From NCBI RefSeq assembly GCF_008386495.1, contig NZ_VTHJ01000021.1:1-64000 (forward strand): a DNA stretch of 64,000 nt, given 5' to 3'. This DNA is from Streptomyces tailanensis. GTDB taxonomy: Bacteria; Actinomycetota; Actinomycetes; Streptomycetales; Streptomycetaceae. A program made the translations under genes and the position numbers. Below, piece by piece: positions 1 through 7,740 of this stretch (position 1 is its first letter; every line of letters begins with the position of its first letter). The notes below the pieces were generated by a model. That model had not been told where the DNA came from. It saw nothing but the letters and a program-made list of their open reading frames with translations, and did not search any database.

Positions 1-1
1 C

Positions 2-784
2 TGGTACCTGACTGCCTCCTGGACCATCCCCCCGGTTCAGACGGTGCCGCTGGCCACGGCCCGTTCGGACGGCCTGGTCGGCGTGGACACCAACGCCGAC
101 CACCTGGCCGCCTGGCGCCTGGATGCCCATGGCAATCCCGTCGGTGAACCGCTCCGCTTCGGCTACGACCTGTCCGGCACCACCGCCCATCGCGACGCCC
201 AGGTCCGCCACGCCCTGATCCGCCTGCTGCACTGGGCCCAGCGCCACGGTCTGGCGATCGCGGTCGAGGACCTCGACTTCCAGGCGGAGAAGACCCGGGA
301 GAAGCACGGCCGCCGGAAGCGTTTCCGCAAGCTGATCTCCGGCCTGCCGGTCAGCAGGCTGCGGGCCAGACTCGTCAGCATGGCGGCCGAACTCGGCATC
401 CCGGTCATCGCCGTCGACCCCGCCTACACCTCCCGCTGGGGCGCCCAGCACTGGCAAAAGCCCCTCACCACCAAGAACAGGAAACCCACTCGCCACCAGG
501 CAGCAGCGGTGGCGATCGGAAGGCGCGCCCTGGGGCACCCGATCCGGCGACGGACGGCACCGCCCCCGCACGACCAGAGTGATCGTGCGGGGCATCGGAC
601 CGTCCAGGCCGCACCGGTGGCTCCGGGACGTGAGGGAACCCGCCCCCGCATCCCCGGACCACGGACACGATCCGTGCACGCCGGATGCGGAGCGAACGCG
701 GGGGACCAGAACGCCCAACACCGTTCGGGGCGTTCGGCTGAGCATGAGTTCTGGCAACAGGACTCACTCCCGCTCAGTCTTTAG
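2..784 (+). CDS. TnpB-related IS200/IS605-type protein, 3' part (5' end outside window)
   Basis: The reading frame is open from the first bases of the window, so the start lies upstream. The visible part is a RuvC-like nuclease module: VGVDTNADHL carries the first RuvC Asp and IAVEDLDF the second acidic residue. A motif DPAYTSRWGAQHW follows, then RHQAAAVAIGRRA where the third RuvC motif should sit. TnpB proteins are RNA-guided nucleases that maintain IS200/IS605 elements. The Arg/Pro-rich tail ending at 784 is typical of the Streptomyces branch. The third motif shows Gln where I remember Asp in relatives, so activity is doubtful. No TnpA partner is visible because the upstream side is cut off. 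An accessory TnpB-like protein is likely; nuclease function is inferred only. Confidence 0.72.
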   Translation, partial: WYLTASWTIPPVQTVPLATARSDGLVGVDTNADHLAAWRLDAHGNPVGEPLRFGYDLSGTTAHRDAQVRHALIRLLHWAQRHGLAIAVEDLDFQAEKTREKHGRRKRFRKLISGLPVSRLRARLVSMAAELGIPVIAVDPAYTSRWGAQHWQKPLTTKNRKPTRHQAAAVAIGRRALGHPIRRRTAPPPHDQSDRAGHRTVQAAPVAPGREGTRPRIPGPRTRSVHAGCGANAGDQNAQHRSGRSAEHEFWQQDSLPLSL

Positions 785-1061
785 GAACGGTCTGCTTCAG
801 TGGGGCCATGGCCAGCATCCAGGAGTACCGCGCGACGGGTCGTCATGACCTCGAGCCGTTCTGGCCTTCCCGTCAGCACCATGACTTCGACCGGGTGTGT
901 TGTCGCGCGATGAACGCGCCGGCCCTCTAACGCCGTACAGCCGCATACCCCGGCCCGGCCTTCGGTCGGCGCGAACGACGTACGTCCCTCGGCGGGTCCG
1001 ACCACGAACTCGGCCGCCGAGGCCTCCCAGACGGACCTCTCGCGCGAAGAGCTGACCTCTC

Positions 1062-1610
1062 ATGGCGACCTCTCGTTCCCTCTCGACCGCCCAGCTGACC
1101 GCCGCCCTCTCGTCCACGGGTTCCCCTCGGCACCGTCTGCGTGCCGTGGGCGCGGACGAGGTGATCGACATCGCGGACTTCCTGCCCCCGGGGGCCACCT
1201 GGCTGCCCGCTCCTCAGCACGCCCTGCCCACGCTGCCGGGCAAGCCGCCGATGATCGGCTACCTGGTCCTCGTACCGGCCGACGGGTCTGTCGGCGTCAG
1301 GGACAGCGACGCCGGGGGCGAGCTGGTCCGCGTCGACACCGTGCGGCGGACCGCCGAGGTCGACGGGCGACCGCTCGATCTCACGTATCTGGAGTTCGAG
1401 TTGCTCGCGCATCTCGTCACGCATCCCCACCGGGTGCACACTCGCGACCAGTTGGTCACCACGGTGTGGGGTTACGGGCATGTGGGCGACGGGCGGACGG
1501 TCGACGTCCACATCGCTCGGCTGCGCCGGAAGCTGGGGGCCGAGTTCCGGCAGGCGGTCCAGACGGTACGGCGGGTGGGGTACAAGTACGCCCCGCCGGT
1601 GGGCCGTTGA
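1062..1610 (+). CDS. winged-helix DNA-binding protein (OmpR/PhoB-type effector domain without receiver)
   Basis: A 182-residue protein. The C-terminal ~95 residues are a Trans_reg_C winged helix: LTYLEFELLAHL, the recognition region TVDVHIARLRRKLG and the closing VRRVGYKYAP are diagnostic of OmpR/PhoB effector domains. The N-terminal ~85 residues carry no receiver Asp pocket and are Pro/Gly-rich, so this is not a classical response regulator. It is probably a stand-alone transcription factor. No cognate kinase lies nearby. The ATG follows a weak GAAGAG ribosome site. Its target is unknown; the divergence from a receiver-containing regulator is direct from sequence. Confidence 0.8.
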   Translation: MATSRSLSTAQLTAALSSTGSPRHRLRAVGADEVIDIADFLPPGATWLPAPQHALPTLPGKPPMIGYLVLVPADGSVGVRDSDAGGELVRVDTVRRTAEVDGRPLDLTYLEFELLAHLVTHPHRVHTRDQLVTTVWGYGHVGDGRTVDVHIARLRRKLGAEFRQAVQTVRRVGYKYAPPVGR

Positions 1611-1706
1611 CCTTGTGCTGACGGCAGTTGGGACGGCACCCGGCGCCGGGGCTGGGCTCGGGCGGGGTTTCGCTCACCGGCGCTTGCCGGGTGCCGCTGC
1701 GCCCAC

Positions 1707-1788
1707 CCTCCCCCGCTCTCGGCTTCTCCCCCACTCTCGGCTTCGCTCGAGCGGGAGGGACCCCCATGAGCGGGAGGTGCCCCCATCG
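1707..1788. repeat. dispersed palindromic element A, one copy nested in another
   Basis: The inner copy (about 1726-1767) runs CTCCCCCACTCTCGGCTTCG, then CTCGAGCGGGAGG and ends CCCCCAT. It is flanked on the left by CCTCCCCCGCTCTCGGCTT (1707-1725) and on the right by GAGCGGGAGGTGCCCCCATC (1768-1787). Those flanks read as the two halves of a second copy. Related copies lie at 15107-15150 and 58690-58731. The copy sits in the 487-base gap between the winged-helix gene and the DUF1996 gene, where I see no other gene. Confidence 0.75.
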
Positions 1789-2097
1789 CCCCAGCGGCAC
1801 GATTGCCCGCAGCTACGCATGGCGCCAATCAGCACGCTGCGGGCTGTTCTCCCGTATCTTGGCCAAGGCCGCCGAAACACCCCCTTCCCAGGCGCCCCCA
1901 GGGGCCCCAGTCACACACACGGGGTGAGGGATCATCAACTCCTCGTATTTCGTGGGGTGTTGAAACCGGTTTGTCTCGCGAATCTCTCATCAATTTCTGA
2001 GTCGTCTGAACACTCCTGGGACTCCCTGCGTATGGAATGGCGCCGCTTCACTCCTGTCGGGCGCCTCGATGCCCCGCAAGGAAGTCAGAGGAGTTCC

Positions 2098-3657
2098 ATG
2101 GGACGCAACACACGCAAACGACGTTCGCCGCTGGCCGTTCGGGCCATTGCCGCATCCGCGGCGCTCGCGGTCGCGGGCGGCGGTCTGGTCTGGGCGAACT
2201 TCTACGCCTCAGCGGGCGAGTCGAAGTCCAACCAGAACAGCACGCTGGCCTCCGCGCAGGTGGCCACCATCGACTGCCCGGATGTCGGCCAGCAGCTGAC
2301 GAGCGTGCCCGAGAAGGCGCGCGCGGGCGTCGCCAAGGAGCTGGCACTGCTGGACCAGCAGGTCACCGATGCCTATAAGCGCCTGGCGGACACCCGCCAG
2401 GCTCAGGCTGGGGATGCCGGCTTCGTCAACAACGCCATCATCGGCCCGCTCAAGTCCAAGCGAGTCGCCACCCTCGACCGGATCAGCATCAACATCCGGA
2501 ACGCGGGCGGCCAGGTTCCGCAGGGCATGGACCAGCTCGCCACATGCCAGGGCGTCGCGGACCAGAACCAGACCAACAACGGAGGCCGCGGCAACGGAGG
2601 CCGGGGCGACGGCCAGAACGGCAACAACAACCAGGGTCAGGACCAGAACCAGGACAACGGCCAGGGCCAGGGTCAGGACCAGGATCAAGGTCAGGACAAC
2701 GGCCAGGACCAGGGTCAGGTCGTCAACGGGCCGGTGGCGGACGACTTCGTCGACATCACCACCGTCCAGCCCAACGGCGGCCCGCAGGGTGTCAACGGCA
2801 ACGGTCTCGCCGCGAACGGTGACGGTGGTTCGACGGGTACCTTCACGACGAGCTGCGGCACCAACGGGAACGACAACCACAACTCGGACAACATCATCGT
2901 CGCTCCGGGTGTCGACAACGGTGCCCAGCACACGCACGACTACGTCGGCAACCAGGACAACAACGCCTTCACCAGCGACCAGCAGTTCCTCCAGGCCGAC
3001 ACCAGCTGCCAGAACCAGGGCGACAAGTCGTCGTACTACTGGCCGGTGCTGCGCCTGCAGGACGGTACGCAGGAGTTCGACGCGAACGACCTCGGTGGCG
3101 GTGCGGAAGGCAACATCGGCAGGATCCTCGAAGCCAGCGAGGCGCAGCTGAAGTTCGTCGGCAACAAGAAGAGCGATGTCGTCGCGATGCCGCAGGCCCT
3201 GCGCATCATCACCGGTGACGCCAAGGCCTTCACCAACGGCCTCGCCAACGCCAACACCAACTGGAGCTGCACCGGCTTCGAGGACCGCCAGCTGACGGAC
3301 AAGTACCCGATCTGCCCCGAGGGCAGCTCCGTGGTGCGGACGTCCTTCTTCCAGAGCTGCTGGGACGGCCAGAACATCGACAGCGCCAACCACCGTACGC
3401 ACGTGGACTTCGTCGAGGCCGACGGTAGCTGCGCCAACGGTTTCCAGGCCATCCCCCAGCTCCAGGCCCGTCTGGTCTACGACGTTCCTGCCCCGCAGAT
3501 CCAGAACGGACAGGTCGTGAACCCGTTCGCGGTGGACGGCTTCCCGGACCAGCTGCACAAGGCGATCACCGACCACAACGACTTCATCAACTTCTTCGAC
3601 GAGAACACGATGAACCAGGTGGTCGACTGCATCAACAGCGGCCAGGACTGCCAGTAG
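2098..3657 (+). CDS. secreted DUF1996 domain protein with Gln/Asn/Gly-rich linker
   Basis: The start chosen is the ATG preceded by AGAGGAG at about 7 bases; the frame is open further upstream but without a ribosome site. The 519-residue product begins with a twin-Arg/Lys-rich n-region and a hydrophobic segment (ALAVAGGGLVWANFYA), a signal peptide or membrane anchor. Residues ~155-205 are a low-complexity Q/N/G/D linker. From ~250 onward is the DUF1996 fold: HTHDYVGN, YYWPVLRLQDG, FQSCWDGQNID, HVDFVEADGSCANGF and a C-terminal Cys pair. DUF1996 proteins are secreted and occur in fungi and actinomycetes; no activity is established to my knowledge. The gene is monocistronic, followed by a strong hairpin. 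Confidence 0.88.
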   Translation: MGRNTRKRRSPLAVRAIAASAALAVAGGGLVWANFYASAGESKSNQNSTLASAQVATIDCPDVGQQLTSVPEKARAGVAKELALLDQQVTDAYKRLADTRQAQAGDAGFVNNAIIGPLKSKRVATLDRISINIRNAGGQVPQGMDQLATCQGVADQNQTNNGGRGNGGRGDGQNGNNNQGQDQNQDNGQGQGQDQDQGQDNGQDQGQVVNGPVADDFVDITTVQPNGGPQGVNGNGLAANGDGGSTGTFTTSCGTNGNDNHNSDNIIVAPGVDNGAQHTHDYVGNQDNNAFTSDQQFLQADTSCQNQGDKSSYYWPVLRLQDGTQEFDANDLGGGAEGNIGRILEASEAQLKFVGNKKSDVVAMPQALRIITGDAKAFTNGLANANTNWSCTGFEDRQLTDKYPICPEGSSVVRTSFFQSCWDGQNIDSANHRTHVDFVEADGSCANGFQAIPQLQARLVYDVPAPQIQNGQVVNPFAVDGFPDQLHKAITDHNDFINFFDENTMNQVVDCINSGQDCQ

Positions 3658-3675
3658 TCCTGAAGCAGTAACGAG

Positions 3676-3709
3676 GAAGCCGGCGGTGGGATCTCCCACC
3701 GTCGGCTTT
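3676..3709. terminator. hairpin terminator after the DUF1996 gene
   Basis: The arms AAGCCGGCGGTGGG and CCCACCGTCGGCTT flank a four-base loop, with one mismatch, followed by TTCGTT. It lies between two convergent genes and could serve both. Confidence 0.7.
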
Positions 3710-3753
3710 CGTTCGCCCTGGATCCGCGACCCGTGGATCCGCGACCCGCGCGG

Positions 3754-4227
3754 TCAGCCCTCGTGGCCGCCGCTGTTGTTGTGGCTGCCGCCGGGGTTCA
3801 TGTGCTCGGACCCCTCCTGCATCTCCCCGCCGAGCGTGCTCTGCAGTCCGGTGACCGTCTTCTCCTTGCCGATGGCGACCCATTTGCGGCCGACGAGGTA
3901 GTAGCCCCCGTAGTCCTTGGCGCTGGCCAGCCACTCCGCCTGACCGCGGTCGGTGGCGAAGGTCGCGAGGACGAACTTGCCGTCGAAGTCGCCGTCGGTG
4001 TTGGTGCAGAGGGCCTGCCGGATCGTGTCGGCGTCCGTCTGGATGTCCGGCTTGCAGCCCACCTCACCCGCGATGGACTCCAGGGTCCCGGTGGCCGTCT
4101 TGGGGATCGCGTCCCCCTCGTCGGCCGAGCCCGATCCGCAGCCGGTCAGCACCAGCAGGGCGGCGGCCGCACCGGCCGCGCTCATGGCGAGCCCGCGTAC
4201 CGCAAGCCTCTCGTGCGTCATCTTCAT
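3754..4227 (-). CDS. small lipoprotein of unknown function
   Basis: The ATG start has GGAGG eight bases upstream, so the longer in-frame extension is rejected. The 157-residue product has a Lys/Arg n-region, a hydrophobic core and the lipobox LVLTGC followed by a Gly/Ser tether: a lipid-anchored exported protein. The mature part has two cysteines (VGCKPD, ALCTN) and WLASAKDYGGYYLVGRKW. The tail is a Gly/His/Asn-rich stretch. Streptomyces carry many relatives with no assigned function. It is convergent with the DUF1996 gene and divergent from the GH89 gene. Confidence 0.8.
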   Translation of the reverse strand: MKMTHERLAVRGLAMSAAGAAAALLVLTGCGSGSADEGDAIPKTATGTLESIAGEVGCKPDIQTDADTIRQALCTNTDGDFDGKFVLATFATDRGQAEWLASAKDYGGYYLVGRKWVAIGKEKTVTGLQSTLGGEMQEGSEHMNPGGSHNNSGGHEG

Positions 4228-4344
4228 CTGTCGTACCTCCGGTCCATTCCGGCGACATGAACTCGCCAGCTCCGTACGCACCGTTGAGCACAGGCGTCGG
4301 TCCGGTTAGCGTGCCGCATCTGTCGACACAGGGGGCACACAGTC

Positions 4345-7300
4345 ATGAACTCTCCGTCGCGACGCTCGGTGCTGGGCTCGGCCGGTGCCATCGGCCTCGG
4401 GACCACGCTGGGACTGACGGTCCCGGTCCACGCCGCTGAGAGCCCCGGCCAGGGCCCTGCCTTCGATACGGCTCCCGCGCGCGCAGCGCTCAATCGGCTG
4501 CTGCCCGGCCACGCCGACCAGTTCCGGCTCACTCTCGTCGAGAGGCAGGGTACGACCGACCGTTTCCGCGTCACCGGCACCACCGGGCGTATCCAGGTGC
4601 GGGCCACGACACCGGCCACGCTGCTCATGGGCGTGCACTGGTACCTGAAGTACGTCTGCGGCGCCCATCTCGCCTGGAACGGCAGCCAACTGGACCTGCC
4701 GCGCCGCCTCCCCGCGCCCGCCCGGCCCCTGGAGAGATCCACGGCCCTCCCCCACCGCTTCGCCCTCAACGACACCAACGACGGCTACACCGCCCCGTAC
4801 GCGGACTGGCCGTACTGGGAACACCAGATCGACCTCCTGGCCGCGCACGGCTGTAACGAGGTCCTGGTCATCGCGGGCATGGAGGCCGTGTACCACCGGC
4901 TGTTGAAGGACTTCGGCTACTCCGACGAGGAGTCCCGCGCCTGGCTCCCCGCCCCCTCGCACCAGCCGTGGTGGCTGCTGCAGAACCTCTCCGGCTACGG
5001 CGGCCCGCTCTCCCCCGAGCTGATCGCACACCGGGCCGCGCTGGGCCGCCGTATCGCCGACCGGCTGCGTGAGCTGGGTATGTCCCCCGTCCTGCCCGGC
5101 TACTACGGCCACGCCCCCAAGGAGTTCGTCGAGCGCAACGGCGGTGACGCGCACGTCGTCCCGCAGGGCATCTGGCACGGCTTCGAGCGCCCCGACTGGC
5201 TGGATCCGCGCACCGACTCCTTTGCTCAGGTCGCCGCCTCCTTCTACGGCCACACAGAGGATGTGTTCGGGGAGGCGGCCCACTTCAAGATGGACCTGCT
5301 CCACGAGGGCGGCACGCCGGGTGAAGTACCGGTGCCGGACGCGGCGCAGGGCGTGGAACGGGCCTTGCAGAAGGCCCACCCCGGCGCCACCTGGGTGATC
5401 CTCGGCTGGCAGGAGAACCCGCTGCCCGAACTCCTCGACGCCATCGACAAGTCGAAGATGCTGATCGTCGACGGCGTCTCCGACCGCTACACCAGCGTCA
5501 CCGACCGCGAACGCGACTGGGGCGGCACCCCGTACTGCTTCGGCACCATCCCCAACTTCGGCGGCCGGACGACGATCGGGGCCCGCGCGCACCTCTGGAA
5601 CGAGAAGTTCTTCGCCTGGCGGGACAAGGCGGACAGCGCGCTGGCCGGTACGGCGTTCATGCCGGAGGCCACGGACCGGGACCCGGCCACCTTCGAACTC
5701 TTCTCCGAACTGGCGTGGAGCCCGGCGAAGCTCGACCGGGCCGCCTGGTTCTCGTCGTACGCGGACTTCCGTTACGGCGGGCGCGACGACTCGGCGCGCC
5801 GGGCCTGGCGGGCCCTGCACGACACCGCGTACCAGCAACAGGCCGTCGAACGCAGCGACCCCCACGACTCCCTCTTCTGCGCCCGCCCCGACCTCGCCGC
5901 GGGCCGCGCCGCGGAGTACGCGCCGCGCGCGCTGACGTACGACCCCGGGCGCTTCGACGCGGCCCTCGCCGGGCTGCTGGGCGTGGCGGGCGGACTGCGG
6001 GGCAACGCGGCCTACCGGTACGACGTGGTGGATGTGGCGCGGCAGGCGCTCGCGCACCGCAGCCGCCAGTACCTGCCGCAGCTGCGGGCGGCGTACCGGC
6101 GGGGGGACCTGGAGACGTTCCGCGCCCTGTCCACCCTCTGGCTGCGGCTTATGCGGCTGTCGGACGAGGTCACCGGCGCGAACGCCGCGTTCCTGCTGGG
6201 CCCGTGGCTGAACGACGCGCGGCTGCTCGCCACGAACGACGCCGAGCGGGCCGAGTTCGAACGCACGGCGAAGGTCCTGATCACGGTGTGGGGCGGGCGG
6301 GCCACGTCCGACACCGGCAACCTCCACGAGTACGGCAACCGGGAGTGGAACGGCCTCATGGCCGACTTCTACGTCCCGCGCTGGCAGAAGTGGCTCGACA
6401 CCCTGGAGGACGCGCTCGCCACCGGGACCGCTCCGGCGGCCGTGGACTGGTTCGCGTTCGAGGAGCCGTGGACGCGGGAGCGGAAGGACTATCCGCTGCG
6501 GCCGGTGGGGGACGCGTACGGGTTGGCGGTGCGGGTGCGGGATGTGCTGGCGCGGGCGCCGTACCAGGGGAGCCTGACCGTCAGGGCTGAACCGCCGGTC
6601 ATGCCGCCCGGCGGAAACGCGCGGGTGTCGGCGGAGTTCCGGAATGTGAACGGGCTGCGGGCGACGGGGCGCGTGGATTTCGCCCTCACCGGCTTCGACG
6701 GAACGGCCGAACCGGACGGCCCGACGTCGATCGCGACCGTCCCGGCGGCGGGGTCGGGCACGGTGAGCTGGCGCGCCGATGCGCCCGGGACGCCGCTGGA
6801 CCGCCCTCTGCGGCCGCTCCCCTACACGATCACCGTCCAGTACGGGCCGCGCGGCGAGGACCGGGTGAACGGGCGCTTCGACGGGACGCTGTTCGAGGCG
6901 GGGCCGTTGGACGCGGAGTGGCGTACGTACACGAACAACGGTGCCGTCTTTGGTCAGCTCGGCGACCGTTTCTCGATCGACGGGGCGGGGGCGGATCTCT
7001 GGCGGGGCACGACGGAGTTCGGCACCGCGTACCGGGCGGGGGCCCTGGCCGACGGGGTCTCGGCGACCCTCCGCGTCGACGCGCAGGCCGCGACGGGGAA
7101 CTGGGCGCGGGCCGGGATCATCGTGCGCAACAGCCTCGGTACGGCCGGGTCGCCGGGCTTCCTGAACCTCGCCGTCACTCCGGCGAACGGGGTGGTCCTG
7201 TCCTACGACAGCACCGGGGACGGGACGCTGGACACGTACCGCCGGATCACGGGGATCAAGGCGCCGGTGCTGCTGCGGCTGACCCTGACGGGGGCCGGGG

Positions 7301-7473
7301 CGTACACGGGTTCGTGCTCCACGGACGAGGGCTCGAGTTGGCGGGTGGTGGCGTCGGTGAGCGTGCCGGGGGCTGCCGCCGAGGCGCAGGACGTGGGGAT
7401 GTTCATGAGCGCGACGAACGGGGGGAGCGGGGCGCGGGGGACGGTCGAGTTCAGTGGGTGGATGGTCGCCTGA
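4345..7473 (+). CDS. secreted alpha-N-acetylglucosaminidase, GH89 (NAGLU-like)
   Basis: A 1042-residue protein. The N-terminus SRRSVLGSAGA then a hydrophobic core ending VHAAES is a Tat-type signal peptide. Residues ~35-130 form the N-terminal GH89 domain. The (beta/alpha)8 barrel follows with family-typical HRFALNDTNDGYTAPYADW, WWLLQNLSGYGGP, PGYYGH and FKMDLLHEGG (a likely catalytic Glu), then WVILGWQENP and FGTIPNFGGR. The all-helical C-terminal GH89 domain ends near residue 720 (LHEYGNREWNGLM, FYVPRWQKWL). The last ~300 residues look like an Ig-like segment plus a beta-sandwich (concanavalin-type) module. GH89 enzymes remove terminal alpha-linked GlcNAc. The substrate here (mucin or heparan-type glycans) is inferred. 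Confidence 0.9.
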   Translation: MNSPSRRSVLGSAGAIGLGTTLGLTVPVHAAESPGQGPAFDTAPARAALNRLLPGHADQFRLTLVERQGTTDRFRVTGTTGRIQVRATTPATLLMGVHWYLKYVCGAHLAWNGSQLDLPRRLPAPARPLERSTALPHRFALNDTNDGYTAPYADWPYWEHQIDLLAAHGCNEVLVIAGMEAVYHRLLKDFGYSDEESRAWLPAPSHQPWWLLQNLSGYGGPLSPELIAHRAALGRRIADRLRELGMSPVLPGYYGHAPKEFVERNGGDAHVVPQGIWHGFERPDWLDPRTDSFAQVAASFYGHTEDVFGEAAHFKMDLLHEGGTPGEVPVPDAAQGVERALQKAHPGATWVILGWQENPLPELLDAIDKSKMLIVDGVSDRYTSVTDRERDWGGTPYCFGTIPNFGGRTTIGARAHLWNEKFFAWRDKADSALAGTAFMPEATDRDPATFELFSELAWSPAKLDRAAWFSSYADFRYGGRDDSARRAWRALHDTAYQQQAVERSDPHDSLFCARPDLAAGRAAEYAPRALTYDPGRFDAALAGLLGVAGGLRGNAAYRYDVVDVARQALAHRSRQYLPQLRAAYRRGDLETFRALSTLWLRLMRLSDEVTGANAAFLLGPWLNDARLLATNDAERAEFERTAKVLITVWGGRATSDTGNLHEYGNREWNGLMADFYVPRWQKWLDTLEDALATGTAPAAVDWFAFEEPWTRERKDYPLRPVGDAYGLAVRVRDVLARAPYQGSLTVRAEPPVMPPGGNARVSAEFRNVNGLRATGRVDFALTGFDGTAEPDGPTSIATVPAAGSGTVSWRADAPGTPLDRPLRPLPYTITVQYGPRGEDRVNGRFDGTLFEAGPLDAEWRTYTNNGAVFGQLGDRFSIDGAGADLWRGTTEFGTAYRAGALADGVSATLRVDAQAATGNWARAGIIVRNSLGTAGSPGFLNLAVTPANGVVLSYDSTGDGTLDTYRRITGIKAPVLLRLTLTGAGAYTGSCSTDEGSSWRVVASVSVPGAAAEAQDVGMFMSATNGGSGARGTVEFSGWMVA

Positions 7474-7497
7474 GAGCTCGGTCCGGTCGGTGGAGTG

Positions 7498-7647
7498 GCG
7501 AGTGCGGGTGGGTGGGGGTTGTTCGCGCAGTTCCCCGCGCCCCTGAAAAGCACGGCCCTTGCGGGCCGCTGAAAAAACCGGGGCGCAGCCCCGTTTTTTC
7601 AGGGGCGCGGGGAACTGCGCGACAAGCCCCACCCACCCGCACTCGCC
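7498..7647. repeat. 150-base inverted repeat with nested hairpins (element B pair; likely bidirectional terminator)
   Basis: The left arm (7498-7549) and right arm (7596-7647) are near-perfect inverted copies of about 50 bases built around GCGCAGTTCCCCGCGCCCCT. Inside are two smaller hairpins, CGGCCC-TTGC-GGGCCG and GAAAAAACCGGGG / CCCCGTTTTTTC; the latter looks like an intrinsic terminator. It lies just after the GH89 stop. A single diverged copy of the arm recurs inside the SARP gene near 58815-58838. Confidence 0.75.
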
Positions 7648-7740
7648 CTACTGCCGTGGGACCCGAGCTCCAAGGCGCCCCGGCCCCACCCGAGCGGAGC
7701 GGTGAGGTGACCATCGGACCATTCGCTCGTTTTGTTGAAC

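Noticed and set aside
2590..2720. Collagen- or prion-like domain in the DUF1996 protein
   Set aside because: The Q/N/G/D stretch has no Gly-X-Y period and is short; treated as a flexible linker.
2209..3699. 496-codon minus-strand frame opposite the DUF1996 gene
   Set aside because: Its repetitive Val/Leu stretch is the complement of the Q/N/G linker; the sense strand has the signal peptide, ribosome site and domain.
4306..7632. 1108-codon open frame on the minus strand
   Set aside because: It is fully antisense to the GH89 gene, has Arg/Val/Pro-rich composition and no domain; it is a codon-bias shadow.
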